Under the pieces are notes generated by a model. That model was not told the origin of the DNA. It did no database searches and saw only the letters and a list, made by a program, of their open reading frames with translations. Of a DNA stretch of 64,000 bases, positions 47,896 through 55,469 are shown piece after piece. Numbering within the stretch: the stretch's first letter is position 1; the number at the start of each line of letters is the position of its first letter. A program made the position numbers and the translations under genes. Location: NCBI RefSeq assembly GCF_020622345.1, contig NZ_JACNMO010000029.1:1-64000 (forward strand). Reading direction: 5' to 3'. The stretch comes from Roseobacter weihaiensis. GTDB lineage: Bacteria > Pseudomonadota > Alphaproteobacteria > Rhodobacterales > Rhodobacteraceae.

Positions 47896-48189
47896 TCGAC
47901 ATTCATGCAAGGCTAAGCGAAGACTATGCTGCACGAGCGAAAGACTTCCCGGAAGCGGACCTTCGATTCTGTTCTACTGGCCAGCGTGACGCTGCGTCGC
48001 GTCAAAACGGGAGCGAAGCGCAGATAGAGAACTTTGCAAACTCGGACGGTTGACGCAACGAGCCATGGTTTTGTGCTGCGGCGCAGCCCGCCGTTCCTGC
48101 CGTTCGCTGCGACTGCGAGGCTCTGGAACCGGTAAACTTACACAGTGCGGGACATTGCTGCCGTTCGGTGCTTAATGTAAATCTACTCC

Positions 48190-48597
48190 ATGACACTTGA
48201 AGAACAGATTCACAGGTCAGCTGTTGAACTTGCTGAACAGCGTTATCCGACTGGATGGGCTGGCGCAGCAGCGATTAGGCTAGAAAGCGGCGAAATTGTA
48301 ACAAGTGTTGCGCCGGATACTGATTTAGATGCGTTGTCACTCTGTATGGAAGTCGGCGGCATGCTTGAAGCGCACAAGCAAAACAAGGCTGTTACGCACA
48401 GTCTTTGTGTATTTAGAGATGATGAGAAAGCGGCATTCAAGTTTCTGACACCGTGCGGGATTTGCCAAGAAAGACTACGCTATTGGGGGCGTGATGTATT
48501 GGTCGCTGTTACAAACATGAACAATGAACTTGTTTTCAAGCGGCTTGGAGAATTGCAGGAATTCCATTGGTCGATGGCCTACGAGAAACCAACTTGA
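48190..48597 (+). CDS. Cytidine deaminase-like protein
   Basis: The 135-residue product has the zinc-deaminase layout: Cys52-Met-Glu54 (LCMEVG, where the Glu would shuttle the proton) and PCGICQERL with Cys89 and Cys92. The first motif normally reads C/H-A-E; Met in the middle position is unusual. Spacing fits the free-nucleoside cytidine/blasticidin deaminase family. It could act on a nucleoside or on a modified base. It is flanked by the R1 and R2 repeats. Confidence 0.75.
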   Translation: MTLEEQIHRSAVELAEQRYPTGWAGAAAIRLESGEIVTSVAPDTDLDALSLCMEVGGMLEAHKQNKAVTHSLCVFRDDEKAAFKFLTPCGICQERLRYWGRDVLVAVTNMNNELVFKRLGELQEFHWSMAYEKPT

Positions 48598-48605
48598 GTA
48601 GTCTG

Positions 48606-48702
48606 CACTATTGGGCTCACTGCCGACTTGCGGCGGTGCGGCAACAGGATTGCAGCGGAACCGCGAGCCATGGCTGCCGCCAGATGACGCCAGCCGATAG
48701 TG
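48606..48702. repeat. 97-nt palindromic repeat R2
   Basis: CACTATTGGGCT and AGCCGATAGTG are complementary apart from one bulge and one wobble. The interior is similar to R1 (TTGGGCTCACTGCCG-CTTGCGGCGGTGC). The stem tips differ from R1 but are again self-complementary. It starts 9 bp after the deaminase-like gene stop. Confidence 0.6.
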
Positions 48703-48793
48703 ATGTAAATCGCTTTTTAAAAGTATGTTGTTGTTCCAGTCGCCACCTGATGCAGCGGTTTCATCTCCGTCAGCACATATTGCAGATGGACTA

Positions 48794-49309
48794 TCAGTCC
48801 TCAAGAAAATCGTGAACTCGACCGAGTGTTCCAACAAGTCCATCGAAAAAACCCGGAGCGGTGACGTTTACAAGACCCTCTGGTTCTGCCACGTCGCCCT
48901 CTTCAAAATAATGCTCACCCGGCTGCTTAATGTTAAATGGCAGATCGGTAGCGTTGCATAACTCTTCGTAGCTCCCTCCGCACCCATGTTTCAGCACATT
49001 TACCGCCAAGTAATAGTGCCAGATATCGTCCGCGAGTTCTGATTGACCTGAGCCCACCAGATGTTTCTTCAACTTTTTGAAAAACGAGCCGTTCTGAAAA
49101 TGGTGCTTCATCCTCGCTTCGAAGAGAGAGAACACACCGACAGCAGCGATCTCTACCTGAACCGTTGCCATTCGTAGACCGTTAATAAAAACGGTTTGCC
49201 CGCCTTGTTTATCCATTAACTCGAGCAATTCAGAAACATGCTCGTCGAACCGTCGTGCTGATACCGCTGCCGCTGAGAGTAGCAACGGCACACCATCTAT
49301 CGCTCCCAT
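48794..49309 (-). CDS. Hypothetical protein
   Basis: The 171-residue product starts at ATG 49309 with a good GGAGA site. It is mostly helical in character, with HHFQNGSFFKKLKKHL and DIWHYYLAVNVLKHGCGGSYEEL. The second stretch, with an (A)VNVLKHG core, recalls small HEPN-like or MAE_28990-type helical domains, but I cannot assign a family. It lies near the right end of the 46200-49751 element. Confidence 0.6.
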   Translation of the reverse strand: MGAIDGVPLLLSAAAVSARRFDEHVSELLELMDKQGGQTVFINGLRMATVQVEIAAVGVFSLFEARMKHHFQNGSFFKKLKKHLVGSGQSELADDIWHYYLAVNVLKHGCGGSYEELCNATDLPFNIKQPGEHYFEEGDVAEPEGLVNVTAPGFFDGLVGTLGRVHDFLED

Positions 49310-49648
49310 CGATTTTCTCCTGTAGTTTGCGGTGCTGAGACCATTGTCAATCTTGGAAAATACTCAAACACGAAAGGGCTCGAAATCGCCGTTAGGTGCT
49401 CATAGCCTGAAGGTTCGCTTTCAGGAATAGCCAGACTTTGCAAAGATCGCTTACTGCGTATGATTGCCCCTCGTGTAAAGCGCAGCATCAGCAAAGGCTG
49501 CGGCGTGCCGTTGAATGGCTGCTTCCGGGAAAATAACTTAAACTCTTCGCACACGCAGCGGAGCGGGATTTGCACCCTATACGAATGTCGGCTTTGGGCT
49601 CAAAACCGTCATTCTCTGCCTAAACGACGAATGGCCACTTTATAGGCT

Positions 49649-49688
49649 GGGTCAGAAATGCTTGACGTTTGGGTCAGAATTGCGTGAC
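49649..49688. repeat. Two 18-bp direct repeats near a transposon end
   Basis: GGGTCAGAAATGCTTGAC (49649-49666) and GGGTCAGAATTGCGTGAC (49671-49688) recur with a 22-bp period, about 60-100 bp from the ACA end at 49751. A related GGGTCAGTTTATGAC occurs near the ACA end at 59163. They look like transposase (TnsB-type) binding sites. Confidence 0.55.
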
Positions 49689-49751
49689 ATAGTTCGTCTG
49701 TTTCCTCAGGCTTTCGAGATCAATTGAGTCAAAGATTTGTGACGTTCCACA

Positions 49752-49825
49752 ATCTCTGTAAGGCGACACATAGTTCTTCCTTTTGCGACAGAACCTTTCC
49801 TTTGCCGACGCATAGCTTTGCTTTT
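49752..49825 (+). mobile_element. Second Tn7-like transposon end (reading right)
   Basis: Directly after the shared ATCTC (49752-49756) comes TGTAAGGCGACACATAGTTC, followed by two more similar units (TTGCGACAGAACCTTTCC from 49783 and TGCCGACGCATAGCTTTGC from 49803) with a spacing of about 21 bp. This is the layout of a Tn7-like end: a TGT terminus plus repeated TnsB sites. The matching opposite end is not in the window. Confidence 0.65.
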
Positions 49826-49865
49826 GATGAGTAGGGGCTGGCGGGTCAGACTTCCCCTCTCAAAA

Positions 49866-49910
49866 CAGGTTTTGAGCGAAGCCCTTCAGGGCGCTCGTCT
49901 CTAAAACCTG
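49866..49910 (+). other. Long hairpin before structured element B
   Basis: CAGGTTTT/AAAACCTG (49866-49873, 49903-49910) with inner GAGC/GCTC and GCCC/GGGC stems and a TTCA loop. It precedes the conserved stem-loop by 28 nt and may belong to the same transcript. Confidence 0.5.
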
Positions 49911-49938
49911 CTCCCGGCGAGGGTAGGGGGGTAGCAAG

Positions 49939-50012
49939 TGCAACTCAATTCGATAGGGTAGGTGCGGCCCGCAGGCAGAGCCGAGGACACGGCCCTGTCT
50001 AATTGAGTTGCA
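49939..50012 (+). ncRNA. Candidate structured RNA/DNA element, copy B
   Basis: TGCAACTCAATT and AATTGAGTTGCA form a perfect 12-bp stem around a 50-nt loop that matches copy A at over 80 percent of positions (GGTGCGGCCCGCAG...GCCGAGGACACGGCCCTGTCT). The stem sequence shares nothing with copy A, yet pairing is kept. It starts 182 bp inside the TGT end at 49757. It is followed by a GGGGAC-GAA-GTCCCC hairpin (50020-50034) and TAGCCC. Confidence 0.6.
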
Positions 50013-50058
50013 GGCGCGTGGGGACGAAGTCCCCTAGCCCTTCACTAATAAAAAGGCG

Positions 50059-51601
50059 GGCGTATTTCGTTGAAAAACTCGCCCTTGATCGGCGGGTAAG
50101 TCGCTGATTGAATTCTGTTAACGAGCGGGAGAATTGGCGATGATGGGACCTAGGCAGGAAGCTCAGGCGGCGCTGTTTTACGAGTTCTCGCTCGATGACC
50201 ACGTCCCTCAGGATCACCTGCTGCGGTCGATTGATCGGTTCGTCGATCTCGACGGTATTCGCACCCATCTTGCCCACTTCTACAGCCACACAGGGCGACC
50301 CTCGACCGATCCCGAACTGCTGATCCGTATGCTAATCGTCGGCTACTGCTTCGGCATCCGGTCCGAGCGTCGGCTCTGCGAGGAGGTGCACTTGAACCTC
50401 GCATATCGATGGTTCTGTCGGCTCGACTTGGCCGACCGCGTTCCCGACCATTCCACCTTTTCCAAGAACCGGCATGGGCGTTTCCGCGAGAGCGAACTGC
50501 TGCGCCATCTCTTTGAGACCACTGTCGCGCGGTGCATCGCGGAGGGTCTCGTCAGCGGTCAGCGCCTTGCGGTGGACGCCAGCCTGATCGAGGCGGACGC
50601 GAACAGGCAGTACTCGGCACCGAAAGAGGACTGGGACGTCGCGCGGATTGATGCGGACGCGGCCCCGCGCGCGGTTCGCGAGTATCTCGACACGCTGGAC
50701 GAGGCCGCATTCGGAGCGGCGACACCGGTCGAACCGAAGTTCACGTCCTATTCCGATCCGGCCAGCCAGTGGACGGCTGCCAGGAAAGGCCCTGCGTTCT
50801 TTGCCTATTCCGACAACTACCTGATCGACACGGATCACGGCGTGATCCTCGACGTGGAAGCGACGCGCTCTATCCGTCAGGCCGAGGTCGGATCGACGAA
50901 GACGATGCTGAACAGGGTCAGAGAGAAGTTCGAACTGCGCCCGGAACGGTTGATCGCCGACACGGCCTATGGGTCGGGTCCGATGCTCGGATGGTTGGTC
51001 GACGAAAAGATCGCGCCGCACATCCCAGTGATCGACAAGGCCGGCCGCACCGACGGCACCTGGTCCAGGGCAGACTTCGAATGGGACGCCGAGAACAACC
51101 AGTACATCTGCCCGGAAGGGGAAGCTCTGAAGCAGTTCCGCCGAAACTACTCGGACCCCAATCGCGGCCCAACCGGCAAGGGCGTGGCCAAGTACCAGGC
51201 GCTGAAGAACACCTGCCAAACCTGTCCGTCCAAGCCGAAGTGCTGCCCGAACGCCGATGCCCGAAAGATCACCCGTGAGCAACATGAGGATGCTCGCGAC
51301 ATCGCTCGCGCGATCGCCAAAACGCCGCAATACAAAATCTCGATGAAGCTCAGAAAGAAGGTCGAGATGCTCTTCGCGCACCTCAAGCGCATTCTCGGTC
51401 TGGGACGGCTCCGATTACGCGGTCCATGCGGCGCCAACGACGAATTCCTCCTCGCCGCCACCGCCCAGAACCTCCGCAAACTGGCGAAGCTCTTTCCTGC
51501 ACCGCAGCATTCGCGAAAAGCGTGACGGAAGAACGGCTTGTAGCCCTCCAAAGTCTGCGACCAGGCACCGTCCAACGCGTTGTTTTTACACAGAATCGGC
51601 G
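50059..51601 (+). mobile_element. IS1182-family insertion sequence
   Basis: The transposase gene is bracketed by imperfect inverted repeats: TTCGTTGAAAAACTCG near 50066-50081 and, inverted, TTCTGTGTAAAAACAACG near 51578-51595. Exact ends and the target duplication could not be fixed by eye. It lies in the second Tn7-like element, just after structured element B. Confidence 0.7.
50140..51525 (+). CDS. IS1182-family transposase
   Basis: The 461-residue DDE transposase has the N-terminal DUF772-type domain (DHLLRSIDRFVDL and the GRPSTDPELLIRMLIVGYCFGIRSERRLCEEV signature), a first catalytic Asp in LAVDASLIEADA, the second in ERLIADTAYGSG, a Cys-rich zinc-like segment (CQTCPSKPKCCPN) and the Glu in KKVEMLFAHLKRILGLGRLRLRG. 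It appears intact. ATG 50140 follows GGGAGA. An in-frame TTG two codons upstream is less likely. Confidence 0.92.
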   Translation: MMGPRQEAQAALFYEFSLDDHVPQDHLLRSIDRFVDLDGIRTHLAHFYSHTGRPSTDPELLIRMLIVGYCFGIRSERRLCEEVHLNLAYRWFCRLDLADRVPDHSTFSKNRHGRFRESELLRHLFETTVARCIAEGLVSGQRLAVDASLIEADANRQYSAPKEDWDVARIDADAAPRAVREYLDTLDEAAFGAATPVEPKFTSYSDPASQWTAARKGPAFFAYSDNYLIDTDHGVILDVEATRSIRQAEVGSTKTMLNRVREKFELRPERLIADTAYGSGPMLGWLVDEKIAPHIPVIDKAGRTDGTWSRADFEWDAENNQYICPEGEALKQFRRNYSDPNRGPTGKGVAKYQALKNTCQTCPSKPKCCPNADARKITREQHEDARDIARAIAKTPQYKISMKLRKKVEMLFAHLKRILGLGRLRLRGPCGANDEFLLAATAQNLRKLAKLFPAPQHSRKA

Positions 51602-51699
51602 GAGAGCTGACTTTAGCTGCGGTGCTTAGATCGCTTGCGTGACGAACTAAAGCGGACATTCGAGGTTCCAATCGAACTCACCGTCAGCAGGACTTCAAG

Positions 51700-54600
51700 T
51701 CACTGACCTCCCGAGGCAGCTTCAACCTGCGCTTCGTACAACCCCATCAGAAAGTGGCCGCGCAGCCAGCCGGCGACGTAGCTGGTCACATCTGGATCAT
51801 CAGCCCAACGGGTAAAAGAGTTCACTATATCTTTGAGTTGAACATTATCAAAACGGATCAAGTTTCTGAGTATCTGGCCGGTGGCTGTTGACGCTTTTTG
51901 GTGCATATGCCTTCTGGAAAACGCCAATGACGCGAACGCTGCCGCAGTCTTGACGTGGCTCCTGACATCTCCGCCAGTCCGTCCGAAGTATTCCGCTACC
52001 TGAGCGAAGCGGATCAACCCCTCACTCTCGTCAATCTCAAGCATTTTAACCAACGTTGGCGCGGTGAGGCCGATGTAAGAGTGCCGCAATTCAGCAAGAG
52101 TAAGCAGGGCTTCGGCTTTTTCTTCGTCTGTGATCAAGCAATGTTCAAGTAGATGCTCCAATAGGGCGTCCAAACCGAACGCATCTGTTTCCATCACTCC
52201 CACTGCAATTTGCCTTAGGCGCAAGTCCGCACTGAGCAAAGACGCACCCTCACGGCGTGCCACGCTTAACGTATCAAACTGCGTTCCGAGAAATTCAGAT
52301 AACTGCCTGATCTCGGTGGATACATCGTCTGAAGCCTCGATTCCGACAACCGAAGCGTTTTTTCTGATGTCCGCAACAACGTCCGAAAAATCTGCCACGT
52401 AAGCATCAATGACCTCGGCGGATTGATGAATAGGTACCAGCTCATCACCCTCAGAACTTGCGGTGATACGCCCATCCTCGTGTTTCCTCAGGTCTTCAAT
52501 CTTCGCAGCGAGTTCATCCAAAAGTGATGCTGGTGCGATCACGCGTTGAAAGGCCTGTGCGGTTGCGCCAAGAAGCCGGAGCTTGCTAAGAACCCACGCC
52601 GTATAAGTATCTAAAACCACCCCCTTTTCTGCGGCCTGCTTTGCACGAGCCATCTCAACACTTGCATCCTGGGTAAGGCCGGTTGCGCTGAATACCTGTT
52701 GCCCGCTTTGCGCCATATGTAACGCGAAATCGATTGCGTCCCCACCTCCTGTCGAGGCAACAGCTGCGAGCGGCATCGGGTTCTCTCGATAGAGCTTTTC
52801 GACCCTCTCAACTTCTGCGCGACGCGCCTTAACAGTCTCAAGAATTGGCGTAAGGTCGTTGTCCACAATCGTTAGGGAATAGAATGAGCCGTTCTCTGGG
52901 AAACGATCTTGAATCGAGCGCGACAGATCATGAAACAGGTGCAGGTATTTGGACTTAACCTCTTCAACGCGCCAGCGAAAACGGCTTGGACCGCTTTCCG
53001 TTTCGAACTCATCGCCGACCTGCAATCCGAGCGTTCTAGATACAATCTGGTGATCTTCAGCAAGGTGACTTGGCAGATCTTGCGATTCAGAATCGATGAC
53101 AAACTGCATGGGGTCACCGCTCTCACGGGACAGGCGAACGAAGCTATCAGGCACGACCGTCACACTTTCGGGCATAGGCGGTGCTTTGGAGCCGAAAGCG
53201 TCGCCTAGGAGCAGCCCAACATAGGACAGGCAAACCCCTAGGTCGTGCTGATTGCGGACAGCGATTTCATAGGCGTGGTCCAAAGCGTCACTTCGGCCAC
53301 TGCGCCACATCAACTGCGCGAGATCCATCTGGTCCCTGAGCCCGCCTGTCAGCTGACTCAGGACCACATCTGAAAGTAGACTCTCCGCTTGCGCGACCTT
53401 GCCGGCTCTGGAAAGTGCCTGCCAGAGTGCAAGATACGTTTGCGCCCGTTTCGGGTCGGCCGCGATCGCGCGGCGGAACCACGGTACTGCCTCGTCCGGT
53501 CTACGCCGATTCAAATGGAAGTGTCCACCAGCCCTTTGAATTTCTTCATCCGCGTTCGCCGCCTTCCGAACTTCACTGAAGAAGTTCACGCCGGTCGCGA
53601 GCGGCACTGAAGTGCTGGCATAGGCAAGGGCGAGAGCTCGCCGTTCAGATGTGGCTGTGCGGGTGTCGACATGGCCCTCCAAAAGCTCCACCGCGCGTTC
53701 TGGTATGTCACGGTTCATGCATTCAAAAGCAAGCCGGATCCTCGCATCGTGATCGTTCGCGAGATCCGCTGTTAGTGCCCGTTCGAAGGCTCTTTCTGAA
53801 GCCGCCTCTTCTCCGACACTTCGGGCAAGTCGGCTTAGGACAAGATCTGCGTGCGCATCAGGATCGGTATTATGCAGGACTTTAGCAAAAGCATCGTCGC
53901 GCTTGTCGTCTGGTTCAAGCGCTGCACGCAGCATTTCTGCCATGTAGTCCGAAGCAATTCTGCTTTGCCCCTCGAGTTGATCACCATCCAACTCAAGGAT
54001 TTCCAAAGCTTCGACCCAGCTTTCGGACCGCAGCGCGTTTTCTAACCTTGGAGCCGAGTCTCCAGGAAACCGATCCGCCAGCGCAGCTTCGAGAAGGTCA
54101 TCGTCGTCGGTGTCTATCGCGAAAATCGCTACCGCACGACGCGCGCTATTGTCTTGAAAAGCGATGCTCTTATTCGCGTTGATCAGCCGTTTCCCTTCGT
54201 CACTGCGCCCGCAGAAATGCAGCGCCATCAACGTGTTTTGAAACAGGACGATATCGGGAGCTGCTACAAAGGCCTCTGAAGTAGCGTGATCCTGCCATTG
54301 CGCGAGTAACACTTTAGCCGCGTCCTGCGTCCGCGGTTGAGCCAGAGCAAGTTCCCGTGCGGCTACGCTGCCATTTTGCTTCAGTTGTACAGCATCATCT
54401 ATGTCGGCTTCTGCGACAGCGCGCGAAAGGCCTTTTGAGTCCGGATTAAGTGCCAATGAAGATCTTGCGATCCGCTTCCAACGCAGATCATCATGTGCTC
54501 GCAACGTGACAACCCGGGCGAGACTGACATCCACATGCTGAAGAAACTTCGCGGGAACATCGTCGTCGGGCACGATCTCACCCATAGCACTTCTGGCATA

Positions 54601-55419
54601 GATAAGATTTGCCCAATGCATGGGGTTTTCCGGTTCATCTGCGACTAACTGAGTGACCGTTTCGACAGCTGAAGCAGGGTAGTCCAAAATTAGATGGGCA
54701 ACAACAGAATTGCCCCGGTGCTTGATATTCTCCGGATCAAGCTTGAGTGCATCCAAGAAATGCTCAGCAGCAGATCGATCATCGCCCAAGCCCTTCAGGC
54801 AGATAGCCTTCAAAGACTGAGCACGGGCTCGCGTATGCTCTTTAATGCATGGATCTTGGTCAAACCTGCTCGTTAGAAGGGTCAGCGCGGTCTGAAACTT
54901 CTCTTGATCCACCAACTGGCGATAGATCGCAAACTCCCCGTCGAATGGGTCGGCTTCGATAACGCCGGTGCCCTCGTCCTTTGACAACTTGCTGACTTGA
55001 TCGACGGTTGCCTCAACGGTTTCCTTGAGTTTTTCTTGCTCAAGTCCCAGCTCGCGAGTTTTATTTTCCTGAACGTTGATTGCTTCACTGTTGCGGTTAA
55101 CAGTTTTGCTGACTTCAGCGCGCCATTCCGAAGTTTTTTTGTCTCGCTCGGAAGGAAGGGCGTGCCGCCCAAGATTCGCTAGCGCGCCCCCGGCGACAGG
55201 AATCATGGAGACTCCAGCGTCTAGGAGATTGCGATTTGCTTCGCTGGCAAATGTACCCTTTTCAGGCGGTTCAATTTTTTGGGGTTTGTCCGCTGCCTCC
55301 TGTGGAGCTGGCACAGGAAGACCTTCCGGCTCAATCACTGCGGGTAAATTTTGAGCTTCAGGAAGCTTAATGGCTTCATTTTCGGGTTTCGTGTCACTCC
55401 GGTCGGTCACGCGTGTCAA
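51700..55419 (-). CDS. Large TPR protein with C-terminal PIN-like nuclease domain
   Basis: The product is about 1239 residues, with possible starts TTG 55419 or GTG 55410 and no strong ribosome site. Order of parts: Pro/Glu-rich head (1-55), a hydrophobic Gly-rich segment (62-84), a coiled coil (95-150), a long TPR-like solenoid (about 155-730), a beta-rich middle domain with VGDEFETESGPSRFRW (about 790-870) and a C-terminal PIN-like fold. In that fold Asp937 (VVLDTYTAW), Glu969 (LLDELAAKI), Asp1065 (LLSADLRLRQ) and Asp1084 have the PIN acidic spacing. A PIN RNase held by a TPR sensor suggests a defence or stress effector. It is transcribed after the membrane protein gene, 50 bp apart. Confidence 0.75.
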   Translation of the reverse strand: MTRVTDRSDTKPENEAIKLPEAQNLPAVIEPEGLPVPAPQEAADKPQKIEPPEKGTFASEANRNLLDAGVSMIPVAGGALANLGRHALPSERDKKTSEWRAEVSKTVNRNSEAINVQENKTRELGLEQEKLKETVEATVDQVSKLSKDEGTGVIEADPFDGEFAIYRQLVDQEKFQTALTLLTSRFDQDPCIKEHTRARAQSLKAICLKGLGDDRSAAEHFLDALKLDPENIKHRGNSVVAHLILDYPASAVETVTQLVADEPENPMHWANLIYARSAMGEIVPDDDVPAKFLQHVDVSLARVVTLRAHDDLRWKRIARSSLALNPDSKGLSRAVAEADIDDAVQLKQNGSVAARELALAQPRTQDAAKVLLAQWQDHATSEAFVAAPDIVLFQNTLMALHFCGRSDEGKRLINANKSIAFQDNSARRAVAIFAIDTDDDDLLEAALADRFPGDSAPRLENALRSESWVEALEILELDGDQLEGQSRIASDYMAEMLRAALEPDDKRDDAFAKVLHNTDPDAHADLVLSRLARSVGEEAASERAFERALTADLANDHDARIRLAFECMNRDIPERAVELLEGHVDTRTATSERRALALAYASTSVPLATGVNFFSEVRKAANADEEIQRAGGHFHLNRRRPDEAVPWFRRAIAADPKRAQTYLALWQALSRAGKVAQAESLLSDVVLSQLTGGLRDQMDLAQLMWRSGRSDALDHAYEIAVRNQHDLGVCLSYVGLLLGDAFGSKAPPMPESVTVVPDSFVRLSRESGDPMQFVIDSESQDLPSHLAEDHQIVSRTLGLQVGDEFETESGPSRFRWRVEEVKSKYLHLFHDLSRSIQDRFPENGSFYSLTIVDNDLTPILETVKARRAEVERVEKLYRENPMPLAAVASTGGGDAIDFALHMAQSGQQVFSATGLTQDASVEMARAKQAAEKGVVLDTYTAWVLSKLRLLGATAQAFQRVIAPASLLDELAAKIEDLRKHEDGRITASSEGDELVPIHQSAEVIDAYVADFSDVVADIRKNASVVGIEASDDVSTEIRQLSEFLGTQFDTLSVARREGASLLSADLRLRQIAVGVMETDAFGLDALLEHLLEHCLITDEEKAEALLTLAELRHSYIGLTAPTLVKMLEIDESEGLIRFAQVAEYFGRTGGDVRSHVKTAAAFASLAFSRRHMHQKASTATGQILRNLIRFDNVQLKDIVNSFTRWADDPDVTSYVAGWLRGHFLMGLYEAQVEAASGGQ

Positions 55420-55469
55420 ACCAAATTTGAAGAAACTGCATAATATTCATTCGGCCTTCAGTCCTTAAG

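Larger units (their letters stand above)
46200..49751. mobile_element. 3.55-kb Tn7-superfamily-like element without transposase
   Basis: The segment begins TGTCGAACGTCA and ends TGACGTTCCACA. The outer 24 bp of the two ends match at 19 positions when inverted. It is flanked by a direct 5-bp repeat ATCTC (46195-46199 and 49752-49756). TGT...ACA ends with 5-bp duplications are characteristic of the Tn7/Tn5053/Mu superfamily. Inside the right end are two 18-bp direct repeats (49649-49666, 49671-49688). It carries an SDR gene, a deaminase-like gene and an unknown gene but no transposase, so it would depend on enzymes supplied in trans. Confidence 0.7.

Noticed and set aside
47801-48702. Integron attC sites around the deaminase-like gene
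   Set aside because: The palindromic units begin GTTTGGGC and CACTATTGG and end in GCCCAAAC and CCGATAGTG. They lack the RYYYAAC...GTTRRRY core arrangement, and no integron integrase is present.
49436-49650. Small frames around 49297-49645 as genes
   Set aside because: They lie among short intergenic motifs (TTTGCAAAG, TTTGGGCTCAAAACCG) that recur in this accessory region. They have poor start sites and no recognisable domain.
51526-51699. Additional coding sequence between the IS1182 transposase and the TPR-PIN gene
   Set aside because: Only the probable right end of the IS and about 100 bp of unremarkable sequence are present.
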